A DNA stretch of 64,000 nt from Hephaestia caeni (GTDB taxonomy: Bacteria > Pseudomonadota > Alphaproteobacteria > Sphingomonadales > Sphingomonadaceae): positions 1,116,001 to 1,180,000 of the forward strand of contig NZ_QXDC01000003.1 of NCBI RefSeq assembly GCF_003550065.1. The letters run 5' to 3'. A program made the position numbers and the translations under genes. Of the stretch, positions 40,570 through 50,028 are shown piece after piece. Position 1 is the first letter of the stretch, and the number at the start of each line of letters is the position of its first letter. A model generated the notes under the pieces. It was not told where the DNA came from. It made no database searches and worked only from the letters and a program-made list of their open reading frames with translations.

Positions 40570-42633
40570 CTAACCCTCCACCCCCAATTGCCACAGCACG
40601 AAGGCATGTTCCTCGGCGCCCTCGCGCAAACTCTCGAACCGCCCCGATTTGCCGCCATGGCCAGCGCCCATATTGGTCTTGAGCAGCAATAGGTTGTCGT
40701 CGGTCTTGGTCGCGCGCAGCCTGGCCGCCCATTTGGCGGGCTCCCAATAGGTCACGCGCGGATCGTTGAGCCCGCCTGAAATGAACAGCGGCGGATAGGC
40801 CTGCGCCACCACATTGTCATAGGGTGAATAGCTTCGGATCAGCTCGAACGCCGCCTGGTCGGTGATCGGATTGCCCCATTCGGGCCATTCGCCCGGCGTC
40901 AGCGGCAGCTCGGCGTCGAGCATCGTGTTGAGCACGTCGACGAACGGCACGTCGGCGATCACCGCGCCCCACAGATCGGGGTCGGAATTGACCACCGCGC
41001 CCATCAATTCGCCCCCCGCCGATCGCCCCGCGATCGCGATCCGGCCCTTGGCGGTCCACCCCCGGTCGATCAACCCTTTGGCCACATCGACGAAATCGGT
41101 GAAGGTATTGGTGCGCTTGTCGAGCTTGCCGTCGTGATACCATTGCTGGCCCAGATCGTCGCCGCCGCGGATATGCGCGATCGCATAGGCGAAGCCGCGA
41201 TCGAGCAGGCTCAGCCGCCCGGTCGAAAATCCCGGCGGGATCGCCATGCCGTAAGCGCCATAGGCATAGAGGAACAGCGGCCGCGATCCGTCCTTGGGAA
41301 AGCCCCTGGGATAGACGATCGACACCGGCACTTCCGTCCCGTCGCGCGCCGCGATCGTCAGGCGCTCGGTCGCGTAGTGCGCGGCGTCATAGCCGCTCGG
41401 GATCTCCTGCACCTTGAGCGTTTCGAGCGTGCCGCTCGCGACGTGGTAATCATACACCGTCCCCGGCGTGACCATCGATTCATATCCTAGCCGCAGCGTC
41501 GGGCAGGCATATTCGGGGTTGTTGCCCAGCCCGGCGGCATAGCTCGCCTCGGGAAAGGCGATGCGGCGCGGCGGCACCGCGGGATCGTACGCATGGATCT
41601 CGATCTGGTCGAGCCCGTCCTCGCGTCCCTCGACGACGAAATAATCGGCGAAGCACGCCATTCCGGTCATGTAAAATCGCGGGGAGGGCGCGATCCGCTC
41701 GGTCCATTCGCCCGGATTGTCGATCGGCGCGGTCACCAGCCGCCACATCGGATCAGTATCGTTGGTGTGGATGAACAATGTGCCGTCATGCTCGTCGACA
41801 TCATATTCGCGCCCCGGCTGGCGTGGGGCGACGAGGATCGGCGCGGCGGTGGGGTCGCTCGCGGGGACGAGCCGCACTTCGCTCGTCACATGGTCGCCGG
41901 TCGCGATGATGATCCAGCGCCTCGATTGGGTCTCGGACACCCCGACGCGATAGCCTTCGTCGGCCTCGCGATAGAGCACGATATCCTCGGCCGGGTCGGT
42001 GCCCAGCCGGTGCAGGCGGGCATTGTCGGTCCGCCACTGCGCGTTGGCGAGGCCATAGAGGAAGCCGCTGTCGTCGGCGGTCCACACGATCTCGGAAAGC
42101 ATCCCCGGGATCACATCGGGTAGATGCTCGCCGGTCTCGAGATTCTTGACATGGATGGTGAAGCGTTCGGAGCCGTTGTCGTCGATCGCATAGGCCAGCA
42201 ACGTGCCGTCGTTCGACACCGAAAACGCGCCGAGTCGGAAATACTCCTTGCCCTCGGCCAGCGCCGGCTCGTCGAGCAGCAACTGGTCCTCACCTCCGCT
42301 GACGGGCTTGCGCCACCATTTCACATATTGCCCGCCGGTCTCGAACGCGGTCCAGTAGAGCCAGTCGCCGTCCTTTTGCGGCACGCTCGCATCGTCTTCC
42401 TTGATGCGCGCTTTCATCTCTTCGTAGAGCCGATCGACCAGCGGCCGGTGCGGCGCCATCGCGGCCTCGAAATAGGCGTTCTCCGCCTCGAGATAGCCGA
42501 GCACGTCCTTGTCGGTGACCTCGGGATACCCCGGATCCTTCAGCCACGCCCAAGGATCGTCGATCGTCACCCCATGCGCGGTGAACGAATGCGGGCGCGT
42601 GGCCGCGACGGGCGGGGGAAGGCGATCGATCAT
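40570..42633 (-). CDS. S9 family prolyl oligopeptidase-type peptidase, oligopeptidase B-like
   Basis: The 687-residue cytosolic serine peptidase has an N-terminal beta-propeller (from about residue 70 to 400) and a C-terminal alpha/beta-hydrolase domain. It shows YAYGAYGMAIPPGFST, then AYAIAHIRGGDDLGQQWYHDGKL, the nucleophile in GRSAGGELMGAVVN, and the terminal His in GHGGKSGRF. These motifs and the length match protease II/PtrB, which cleaves after basic residues in short peptides. The start ATG at 42633 fits family N termini (PHSFTAHGVTIDDPWAWLKD). Confidence 0.92.
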   Translation of the reverse strand: MIDRLPPPVAATRPHSFTAHGVTIDDPWAWLKDPGYPEVTDKDVLGYLEAENAYFEAAMAPHRPLVDRLYEEMKARIKEDDASVPQKDGDWLYWTAFETGGQYVKWWRKPVSGGEDQLLLDEPALAEGKEYFRLGAFSVSNDGTLLAYAIDDNGSERFTIHVKNLETGEHLPDVIPGMLSEIVWTADDSGFLYGLANAQWRTDNARLHRLGTDPAEDIVLYREADEGYRVGVSETQSRRWIIIATGDHVTSEVRLVPASDPTAAPILVAPRQPGREYDVDEHDGTLFIHTNDTDPMWRLVTAPIDNPGEWTERIAPSPRFYMTGMACFADYFVVEGREDGLDQIEIHAYDPAVPPRRIAFPEASYAAGLGNNPEYACPTLRLGYESMVTPGTVYDYHVASGTLETLKVQEIPSGYDAAHYATERLTIAARDGTEVPVSIVYPRGFPKDGSRPLFLYAYGAYGMAIPPGFSTGRLSLLDRGFAYAIAHIRGGDDLGQQWYHDGKLDKRTNTFTDFVDVAKGLIDRGWTAKGRIAIAGRSAGGELMGAVVNSDPDLWGAVIADVPFVDVLNTMLDAELPLTPGEWPEWGNPITDQAAFELIRSYSPYDNVVAQAYPPLFISGGLNDPRVTYWEPAKWAARLRATKTDDNLLLLKTNMGAGHGGKSGRFESLREGAEEHAFVLWQLGVEG

Positions 42634-42749
42634 GCCCGCAGCCCTATCGCGGCCGCCCCCTCGGCGTCGAGAGGGGCATCGCCGATTGACGGCACCGGCC
42701 TCGCGGCCTTAGGGAAAACGACTTGCGTTAATGGTGGGCTGGGGGCGGG

Positions 42750-45125
42750 ATGATCCGAAGATTGGCGTTCGCCGGGCTCGCCCTGTTCGCGGCCGCGCAG
42801 GTCTCGGGCGAGGATATGATTCCCCCCGACCTCGCCGCTGAGGTTAATCCCTTCATCGGCACCACCAACGGCGGCAACGTCTATCCCGGCGCCACGATGC
42901 CGTTCGGGATGGTCGCGTTCAGCCCCGAGGCGACCCCGCTGCCCGGCAGGAGCTTCCCGATCGCCGCGCCCGGCGGGTACGAATGGCGCGCCAACGGCAT
43001 CCGCGGCTTCGCGCTCACGCATCTGTCGGGCACCGGCTGCACCGGCGCCAGCGGCGATATTCCGATCATGCCGGTGACGGTGCCGGTCGAACGCTCGCCG
43101 TCGTCGGTCGCGGCCGGGCTCGGCTATGCCAGCCTGCTCGATCACGCCAGGGAAAGCGCAAGCCCCGGCGCCTATACGGTGACGCTCGACAATCGCGTCC
43201 GGGTCGAACTCGGCGCCACCAATCGCACCGCGGTCGGCCGCTTCACCTTTCCGCAGGATCGCCCCGCCAACCTGCTGTTCCGCACCTCGGACAGCGAGGT
43301 CGGCAGCACCGCCTCGACGATCCGCATCGACGCCGACCACCGCACCGTCACCGGCTCGGTGACGAGCGGCAATTTCTGCGGCTATCTCGCCCCCGATCGG
43401 CGCGAGAGCTATTATACGCTCCACTTCGTCGCGGTGTTCGATCAACCCTTCGAGGTCGGCGGCACCTGGCGCGACGATCAGGTCGCCAAGGGCGCGACCG
43501 AAGGGAGTGGCGGCACCACCTACGGCACGCGCGGCCACCCGCCGGCGGGCAAGGGCGCCGGCGGCTGGATCGCCTTCGACGCCGAAAAGACGCCTGCGGT
43601 CACGATGCGCGTCGGCATCTCCTATGTCGATGAAGCCGGTGCCCGCGCCAATCTGAACCGCGAAAGCCCGGCGGGCACCACGATCGAGGAAACCCAGAAG
43701 GCGACGCGCGCCGCGTGGAACCGCGCGCTCGGGCAGATCCGCATCACCGGCGGCAGCCGCGACGATCGCACCGTCTTCTACACCGCGCTCTATCACAGCC
43801 TGCTGGGTGAGACTCTCTACAGCGATGCCGACGGCCGCTACCGGGGCTTCGACGGCGCGATCCATCGGCTCGCCAAGGGGCAGCACGCGCAATATGCCAA
43901 TTTTTCGGGCTGGGACGTGTACCGCTCGCAACTCCAGTTGGTGACGCTGCTCGATCCGCAGCGCGGGTCGGATATCGCGCAGTCGCTGCTCAATCAGGCC
44001 GATCAGAACGGCGGCGTGTGGGATCGCTGGACGCATCTGACGGGCGCGACCAGCGTAATGAACGGCGATCCCTCGCCGCCCTCGCTCGCTGCGATCTACG
44101 CCTTCGGCGGCCGCGCGTTCGACGTGAAGGCCGCCTATGCCTCGCTCAAACGCGCCGCGACGGTGCCGACGGCGAAGGATCTCAGCCGCACCGGCTGCCC
44201 GGTGCTGTGCGTCGGCCAGCGCCCCGGCCTCGATCAATGGCTCAAGCTCCATTACATGCCCGTGGGCGCGCCCGGCTGGGGCTCGGCCGCCGACACGCTC
44301 GAACTCGCCGCCGCCGATTTCGGCCTCGCCGAGCTTGCGCGCGCGGCGGGCGATGAAGCGGGTGCGCGCCAGTTCCGGGAACGTTCGGGCTGGTGGCGCA
44401 ACCTGTACAACCCCAGGGCGACGCCCGAGGGCGGCTATATCCAGCCGCGCAACGCCGATGGGAGCTGGCCCGCGTTCGATCCTTCCTCGGACGAGGAATT
44501 CGTGGAAGGTTCGGGTGCGCAATATCTGTGGATGGTGCCCTTCGATCCCGCCGGGCTGATCGAAAAGCTCGGCGGCAAAGCGGCCGCGACGCGCCGCCTC
44601 GACGCCTTCTTCCGTACCTCCACGGGCGGCTGGGCGGTCACCAAATCGGGGCCGCTCCACGCCGAACTCGACAACGAACCCTCGATCGCCTCGCCCTGGC
44701 TCTACAATTTCGTCGGTCAGCCGTGGCAGACGCAGGCCACCGTCCGCGCAGCGATGCGCCGGATCTGGACCAACAGCCCCAGCGGCATTTCGGGCAATGA
44801 CGATCTCGGCCAGATGTCGTCCTGGTATGTGTGGTCGGCGCTCGGCCTCTACCCGCTCTACCCCGGCCGTGCCGACCTGGTGATCGGCAGCCCGCTGTTC
44901 CCCGCCGCGACGATCGACCGCCCCGGCGGCCGGATCGACATCCGCGGCGAGGGGGCGGCCCCCGATGCGCCCTTCGTCCAGTCGCTTACCGTCAACGGCA
45001 AGCCGAGCGATCGCGCGTGGCTACCGGCGAGCTTCGTCGCCAGCGGCGGCACGCTCGATTTCACGCTCGGCACCAAACCCGATCGGGGCTGGGCCAGCGC
45101 CACCACGCCGCCCTCGTTCCACTGA
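42750..45125 (+). CDS. Glycoside hydrolase family 92, alpha-mannosidase
   Basis: The 791-residue protein has a signal peptide (MIRRLAFAGLALFAAAQVSG) and GH92 hallmarks: NPFIGTTNGGNVYPGATMPFGMV, LTHLSGTGC near residue 95, the large helical domain with HAQYANFSGWDVYRSQ, and AQYLWMVPFD. The C-terminal part includes GNDDLGQMSSWYVWSALGLYPL. GH92 enzymes are calcium-dependent exo-acting alpha-mannosidases in the periplasm or on the surface, using a Glu/Asp pair. An alpha-1,2 linkage is most usual but cannot be fixed here. It is convergent with an esterase gene, only three bases apart. Confidence 0.94.
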   Translation: MIRRLAFAGLALFAAAQVSGEDMIPPDLAAEVNPFIGTTNGGNVYPGATMPFGMVAFSPEATPLPGRSFPIAAPGGYEWRANGIRGFALTHLSGTGCTGASGDIPIMPVTVPVERSPSSVAAGLGYASLLDHARESASPGAYTVTLDNRVRVELGATNRTAVGRFTFPQDRPANLLFRTSDSEVGSTASTIRIDADHRTVTGSVTSGNFCGYLAPDRRESYYTLHFVAVFDQPFEVGGTWRDDQVAKGATEGSGGTTYGTRGHPPAGKGAGGWIAFDAEKTPAVTMRVGISYVDEAGARANLNRESPAGTTIEETQKATRAAWNRALGQIRITGGSRDDRTVFYTALYHSLLGETLYSDADGRYRGFDGAIHRLAKGQHAQYANFSGWDVYRSQLQLVTLLDPQRGSDIAQSLLNQADQNGGVWDRWTHLTGATSVMNGDPSPPSLAAIYAFGGRAFDVKAAYASLKRAATVPTAKDLSRTGCPVLCVGQRPGLDQWLKLHYMPVGAPGWGSAADTLELAAADFGLAELARAAGDEAGARQFRERSGWWRNLYNPRATPEGGYIQPRNADGSWPAFDPSSDEEFVEGSGAQYLWMVPFDPAGLIEKLGGKAAATRRLDAFFRTSTGGWAVTKSGPLHAELDNEPSIASPWLYNFVGQPWQTQATVRAAMRRIWTNSPSGISGNDDLGQMSSWYVWSALGLYPLYPGRADLVIGSPLFPAATIDRPGGRIDIRGEGAAPDAPFVQSLTVNGKPSDRAWLPASFVASGGTLDFTLGTKPDRGWASATTPPSFH

Positions 45126-45128
45126 TCG

Positions 45129-46229
45129 CTACTTGCGCAGATGCTTCGCGAAGAAGCGCGTGACCACGTCGTACACCTGCTTCGATTCGGGCAGGTCGGG
45201 GTCCATGTGGAACGCGTGTGGTAGCCCCTCCCACACATGCAGTTCGGCATCGACGCCTTGCGCCACCAGCCGCGAATGCGTGTAGACGGTCGAGCTCAGC
45301 GCGAAATCGCGCGTCGCGGTGACGAGCAGCGTCGGTGGAAACTTAGCGAGCAGCGCGAGCGACCGCGCCGGAAAGACCAAAGGATCGTCGGCCGAGGTGC
45401 CGCTGAAATAGGGGTTTACCGCCATCGTGCTCGCCGATGTATCGTAGACCATCCGCGACGAATCGCCCTCGGTCCAATAAACCCCGCCTTCGCATAGCAT
45501 CGCGATCGCGCCGGGCAGCGGCAGCTTCTTGTCGATCAGCCACGCCACGCTCTGCGCGGTGAGCAGCCCGCCCGCCGAACAGCCGTAAATGCCGATATTG
45601 CGCGGATCATATTGCTTGATCAGCTCACGATACACCGCCGCGACATCTTCGCTCGCGGCGGGGAAGGTGAAATCGGGGCCTTGCCGGTAATCGACGCTGA
45701 TCACCTTGATCCGCCCGATCGCCGCGATCGGCATCGATTCCATCCGGCTCAGCGTTCGCGCGCCGCCGATGAACGCGCCGCCATGCACGTTGATCAGCAC
45801 GCGCCGCCGGTTCTCGGGCGCCACGCCGCCGCGCGGCTCGACCACCTCGGTCCGGACGCCGCCGATCACCCGATCCTCGATCGAGACGTCGAACAGCGTC
45901 TGCAACCGCCGGTACGCGTTCGACACGTAGAAGGCCTGCGCCTCGCATTCGCGGATGGCGGGGATCTGGTCGTTGGGGGCGCCGGCCATCGACGGGCACG
46001 ATCGCGGCTGGCTCTGCTCGCGCGGCGGGTTGCGCTGCTCGGCGAGGTGGCGCCGCGTCTCCGCGCTCAGCAATGTCGATTCGGGGATCGCGATCGCGGG
46101 GACATGCACCGTCCCTTGCGCATCCACCGTCTGCGCGGCGGCAGGGGTGATCAGGGCGAACAACGTGGCGGCGGCCAGCATGATGTGGCGCCCGATCCGG
46201 CGTGTCGGCGTATTTCCTCGATGGCGCAT
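45129..46229 (-). CDS. Secreted alpha/beta-hydrolase, hormone-sensitive-lipase-type esterase
   Basis: The 366-residue protein has a signal peptide (about residues 15-33, ITPAAA). Its oxyanion motif is NVHGGAFIGGAR. The nucleophile elbow reads GCSAGG rather than the usual GDSAGG, the Asp is in ATRDFALSS and the His in LPHAFHMD. It resembles steryl acetyl hydrolase and carboxylesterase members of the HSL family. The ATG at 46229 has a GGGAGGA site. The substrate is unknown. A strong operator-like inverted repeat lies 39 bases upstream. Confidence 0.86.
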   Translation of the reverse strand: MRHRGNTPTRRIGRHIMLAAATLFALITPAAAQTVDAQGTVHVPAIAIPESTLLSAETRRHLAEQRNPPREQSQPRSCPSMAGAPNDQIPAIRECEAQAFYVSNAYRRLQTLFDVSIEDRVIGGVRTEVVEPRGGVAPENRRRVLINVHGGAFIGGARTLSRMESMPIAAIGRIKVISVDYRQGPDFTFPAASEDVAAVYRELIKQYDPRNIGIYGCSAGGLLTAQSVAWLIDKKLPLPGAIAMLCEGGVYWTEGDSSRMVYDTSASTMAVNPYFSGTSADDPLVFPARSLALLAKFPPTLLVTATRDFALSSTVYTHSRLVAQGVDAELHVWEGLPHAFHMDPDLPESKQVYDVVTRFFAKHLRK

Positions 46230-46267
46230 CGGTGTCCTCCCCACAGGCGCTATAGCAGCAATGGTTC

Positions 46268-46294
46268 CATACAAGAAATACTATTTCGTGTATG
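46268..46294. promoter_or_regulatory. 12-3-12 inverted repeat, probable operator of the esterase gene
   Basis: CATACAAGAAAT and ATTTCGTGTATG are inverted copies with one mismatch around a three-base centre. The site is 39 bases upstream of the esterase start, in the 256-base gap shared with the Xaa-Pro aminopeptidase gene, and is AT-rich compared with its surroundings. Such symmetry with ATACA/TGTAT ends is common for TetR- or LacI-type regulators. The regulator is not in the window. Confidence 0.5.
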
Positions 46295-46485
46295 AGACAT
46301 GGTGGCAGGGCGCGATCGGATGCTTCGGATCGGTGCAGCCTGTCCTGCCCGCTGGAAATCTGCCACAAGGTCCGCATCAGTTGTGCCCGTCGCGCGCCCG
46401 TGTCCGGGGTGGCGAGCGGGCGCCGCGCCAGAGCGTCGACCTGGTCGACCTGGGGCGCTCGCCAACACCAGTTCGAGGAACCCGA

Positions 46486-48282
46486 ATGTCCACTTATACG
46501 GCCCGGCTCGAGGCCCTTCGCGATCAATTGAAGCGCCAGTCGCTCGATGGCTTCGTGGTGCCGCTCACCGATGAACATATGAGCGAATATGTTGGTGCCT
46601 ATGCGCAGCGGCTGGCGTGGCTCACCGGCTTCGAAGGCTCGGCGGGCAGCGCGGTGGTGATGCCTGAACAGGCCGCGATCTTCACCGATGGGCGCTATAC
46701 GCTCCAGGTGCGCCAGCAGGTCGACGGCAATCACTGGCAATATGTTCCCGTGCCCGATGTCACCATCGCCGATTGGCTGGCGGAGCACGCCGCGGAAGGT
46801 GCGCGCGTGGGCTATGATCCGTGGCTGCACACGCGCCAATGGGTCGAGGAGGCCACGCAAGCGCTCGCCGAAAGCGGGGCGACGCTGGTGGCGGTCGAGA
46901 GCAACCCGATCGATGCCGTCTGGGCCGATCGCCCCCGGCCGTCGGAGGCCAGACTCGCGGTTCAACCCGATGACGCCGCGGGCAAATCCTCGGCGCAGAA
47001 GCGGCAGGAGATCGCAGACTGGCTCGCCGCGAAGAAGGCCGACGCGGTCGTGCTCTCCGCGCTCGATTCGATCGCCTGGGCGCTCAACGTGCGCGGCGGC
47101 GACGTCGCTCATACCCCGGTCGCGCTTGCCTATGCGATCGTCTCGGCCGACGGCACCGCCGATCTCTATGTCGCACCCGACAAGCTGACCGATGCCGTGC
47201 GCCAACACCTCGGCAACGCGGTGCGCCTCCATGATCGCACCGCCTTCGCACCCGCGCTGGCCGGGTTCGCGGGCAAGCGGATCGCCGCCGATCCCGACAA
47301 TGCCGTCGCCGCGATCTTCGACGCGCTCGATGCCGGCGGGGCGACCGTGCTGCCCTTGCGCGATCCGGTCGTGCTCGCCAAGGCGATCAAGAACGCGGCC
47401 GAGATTGCCGGCCACCGCGCCGCGAGCGTCCGCGACGGCGCCGCGCTCAGCCGCTTCCTGCGCTGGGTCGAGGAGACCGCGCCCAAAGGCGGGCTCACCG
47501 AACTCGATTGCGTCGCCAAGCTGCTCGAATTCCGTCAGGCGACCGGCGTTCTCAAGGACACCTCATTCGACACGATCTCGGCGACCGGCGCGCACGGCGC
47601 GAGCCCGCATTACCATTCGACGCCCGAATCGAATGCCGAACTCAAGCCCGGTGAATTGTATCTGGTCGATTCGGGCGGCCAATATGAAGACGGCACCACC
47701 GACGTCACCCGCGTCGTGCCCGTGGGTGAGCCGACGCACGAGATGAAGGACCGCTTCACCCGCGTCCTCAAGGGCAACATCGCGCTCGATACCGTGCGCT
47801 TCCCGCGCGGCACCAACGGCGGCCAGCTTGATAGCTTCGCGCGGCGGCCGCTTTGGGAAGCCGGGCTCGATTATGCGCACGGCACCGGCCACGGTGTCGG
47901 CGCGTACCTCTCGGTCCACGAAGGCCCGGCGCGGATCGCCAAGCCCAATTATCCCGGCGGCGGTCCCTCGGTCCCGCTCGAACCCGGCATGATCCTCTCG
48001 AACGAGCCCGGCTATTACAAGGCGGGCGAATACGGCATCCGCATCGAGACGCTGGTGCTGGTGGTCGAACGCGCAATATCAGGCGGCGACAGCCCGATGC
48101 TGGGTTTCGAAACGCTCACCTTCGTGCCGATCGAGCGGTCGCTGATCCTGCCCGACCTGCTCACCCCTGAGGAACTGGCCTGGCTCAACGCCTACCACGC
48201 CAAGGTGCTCGAAAAGATCGGCCCCGAACTCGACGCCGACGATCGCGCCTGGCTGGCCGCCAAATGCGCGCCGATCGGGTAG
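46486..48282 (+). CDS. pepP: Xaa-Pro aminopeptidase (aminopeptidase P family)
   Basis: The 598-residue metallopeptidase removes an N-terminal residue preceding proline. It has two N-terminal creatinase-like domains (residues ~1-300, beginning GFVVPLTDEHMSEYVG) and a C-terminal pita-bread domain. The metal ligands lie in LVDSGGQYEDGTTDVTR (two Asp), GTGHGVGAYLSVHEGP (His), NEPGYYKAGEYGIRIE (Glu and Glu). The three-domain size matches the eukaryote-like APP1 form. The ATG at 46486 follows GAGGAA. A repeat element begins nine bases after the stop. Confidence 0.94.
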   Translation: MSTYTARLEALRDQLKRQSLDGFVVPLTDEHMSEYVGAYAQRLAWLTGFEGSAGSAVVMPEQAAIFTDGRYTLQVRQQVDGNHWQYVPVPDVTIADWLAEHAAEGARVGYDPWLHTRQWVEEATQALAESGATLVAVESNPIDAVWADRPRPSEARLAVQPDDAAGKSSAQKRQEIADWLAAKKADAVVLSALDSIAWALNVRGGDVAHTPVALAYAIVSADGTADLYVAPDKLTDAVRQHLGNAVRLHDRTAFAPALAGFAGKRIAADPDNAVAAIFDALDAGGATVLPLRDPVVLAKAIKNAAEIAGHRAASVRDGAALSRFLRWVEETAPKGGLTELDCVAKLLEFRQATGVLKDTSFDTISATGAHGASPHYHSTPESNAELKPGELYLVDSGGQYEDGTTDVTRVVPVGEPTHEMKDRFTRVLKGNIALDTVRFPRGTNGGQLDSFARRPLWEAGLDYAHGTGHGVGAYLSVHEGPARIAKPNYPGGGPSVPLEPGMILSNEPGYYKAGEYGIRIETLVLVVERAISGGDSPMLGFETLTFVPIERSLILPDLLTPEELAWLNAYHAKVLEKIGPELDADDRAWLAAKCAPIG

Positions 48283-48290
48283 AGCCTTTC

Positions 48291-48376
48291 GTCATGCCGG
48301 ACTTGTTCCGGCATCCAACTCTCCACGAGCGTTAACGCTTGAGGCACGTTGGACCCCGGAACAAGTCCGGGGTGAC
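48291..48376. repeat. 86-base two-hairpin repeat element, copy 2
   Basis: This is nearly identical to the element at 26488-26573: left arm 48291-48319, right arm 48348-48376, the same inward CCAAC/GTTGG borders and the same length. The 28-base centre differs at about seven positions and carries AGCGTTAACGCT. It lies nine bases after pepP and before the convergent prfC stop. Confidence 0.9.
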
Positions 48377-48395
48377 GGGGTATCGATGGGAAAGC

Positions 48396-49928
48396 TTAAC
48401 GCTCGCGCGTCGCCGCGAATCGCACCTTGGGATAGCGATCCGCGACATAGCCGACTTCCCACGCGGTCTTGGCCATGAACACGGGGTTGCCGTCGCGATC
48501 CCTGGCCATCGCCGCGCGGTTCAAATCGGCGAACGCCTTGAGGTCGGCGGGATCGTCCGCCGATACCCAGCGCGCGGTCTCGAACGGCGCCATTTCCAGC
48601 CCGGCGGCGACCTTGTATTCAGCCTCGAGCCGGCTCAGCAGCACATCGAGCTGGAGCTGCCCCACCACGCCGATCACCCAGTTGGCGCCGATCTCGGGAT
48701 AGAAGACCTGCGTCACGCCTTCCTCGGCCATGTCGTCGAGCGCCTTGCGCAACTGCTTGGTCTTGGTCGGGTCTTTCAGCACCACGCGGCGCAGGATTTC
48801 GGGGGCGAAATTGGGCAGCCCGGTAAAACGCACCGCCGCTTTCTCGCTCAGCGTATCGCCCACCCGCAGCGTCCCGTGGTTGGGAATGCCGATGATGTCG
48901 CCCGGAAACGCCTCGTCGGCCAGCTCGCGGTTCTGCGCGAAGAACAGGATCGGCGAATGCACCGCGATCGGCTTGCCGTGCCCCGTCGGCGTCAGCTTCA
49001 TGCCGCGCCTGAAGGTGCCCGAACACAGCCGCATGAACGCGATTCTGTCGCGATGCTGCGGGTCCATGTTCGCCTGCACCTTGAACACGAACCCCGTCAC
49101 TTCGCTGCCCTCCGGCGATACCGGCGCGGGCTCGGCCGGCTGCGATCGCGGCCCCGGTGCATAGGCCGCCAGCGCGTCGATCAGCTCGGCGACGCCGAAA
49201 TCCTTGAGCGCCGACCCGAAATAGACCGGCGTCAGGTCGCCGTGCCGGTACGCGCCCTCGTCGAACGCGGCATAGCCCGCCCGCGCCAGTTCGATCTCGT
49301 CGCGCGCCGCCTCGGGCAGCGCGGGGGCCGCCTCGATCTTGCCGTGGAATTCGCGGCTCGGCCCCTCGGGCCGCGCGGCGCGATCGTGCGCGATGTCGTA
49401 CACGCCTTCGAAGGTGCCGCCCATACCCACCGGCCAGCTCATCGGCGCGACATCCAACGCCAGCACGTCGGCGATCTCGTCGAGCAGCTCGAACGGCGCG
49501 CGTCCTTCGCGGTCGACCTTGTTGACGAAGGTGATGATCGGCACGCTGCGCAGCCGGCATACCTCGAACAGCTTGCGCGTCTGCGCCTCGATCCCGCGCG
49601 CCGCGTCGATCACCATCACCGCCGAATCGACTGCGGTCAGCGTGCGGTACGTATCCTCCGAAAAATCCTCGTGCCCCGGCGTGTCGAGCAGGTTGAAGGT
49701 GATCCCGTCCTTCTCGAATGTCATCACCGACGATGTCACCGAGATGCCGCGCTGCTGCTCGATCTTCATCCAGTCGGAACGCGCGCGCCGGTTCGCCCCG
49801 CGCGCCTTGACCTCGCCGGCAAGATGGATCGCGCCGCCCGCGACGAGCAGCTTTTCGGTGAGTGTGGTCTTGCCGGCATCGGGGTGCGAGATGATCGCAA
49901 AGGTGCGGCGATCGGAAATCCTGGTCAT
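48396..49928 (-). CDS. prfC: Peptide chain release factor 3
   Basis: This 510-residue GTPase recycles RF1/RF2 from the ribosome after termination. The P-loop SHPDAGKTTL is at residues 14-23. The switch regions show EQQRGISVTSSVM and DTPGHEDFSEDTYR, and FVNKVDREGR is the base-recognition motif. Domain II and the RF3-specific C terminus (NWVIGVVGQLQLDVLLSRLEAEY) follow. The ATG at 49928 was chosen because the residues before the G domain match family starts. Length is slightly short of E. coli RF3 (529). Confidence 0.95.
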   Translation of the reverse strand: MTRISDRRTFAIISHPDAGKTTLTEKLLVAGGAIHLAGEVKARGANRRARSDWMKIEQQRGISVTSSVMTFEKDGITFNLLDTPGHEDFSEDTYRTLTAVDSAVMVIDAARGIEAQTRKLFEVCRLRSVPIITFVNKVDREGRAPFELLDEIADVLALDVAPMSWPVGMGGTFEGVYDIAHDRAARPEGPSREFHGKIEAAPALPEAARDEIELARAGYAAFDEGAYRHGDLTPVYFGSALKDFGVAELIDALAAYAPGPRSQPAEPAPVSPEGSEVTGFVFKVQANMDPQHRDRIAFMRLCSGTFRRGMKLTPTGHGKPIAVHSPILFFAQNRELADEAFPGDIIGIPNHGTLRVGDTLSEKAAVRFTGLPNFAPEILRRVVLKDPTKTKQLRKALDDMAEEGVTQVFYPEIGANWVIGVVGQLQLDVLLSRLEAEYKVAAGLEMAPFETARWVSADDPADLKAFADLNRAAMARDRDGNPVFMAKTAWEVGYVADRYPKVRFAATRER

Positions 49929-49991
49929 CGGGCGCGCTCTAGCGGGGCCGCGCCGATGCGTCGAGACGCCGCCTTGCTTTCGATGCGCTGA

Positions 49992-50013
49992 CTGTATTAC
50001 CAATGCAATACAG
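49992..50013. promoter_or_regulatory. Imperfect inverted repeat upstream of the hydrolase gene
   Basis: CTGTATT and AATACAG flank an eight-base centre in the 100-base gap between the prfC and hydrolase starts, about 16 bases before the hydrolase start. It could be an operator near a promoter, or chance in the only AT-rich part of the gap. The binding protein is unknown. Confidence 0.35.
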
Positions 50014-50028
50014 CTTGGAGAGGAAAGA

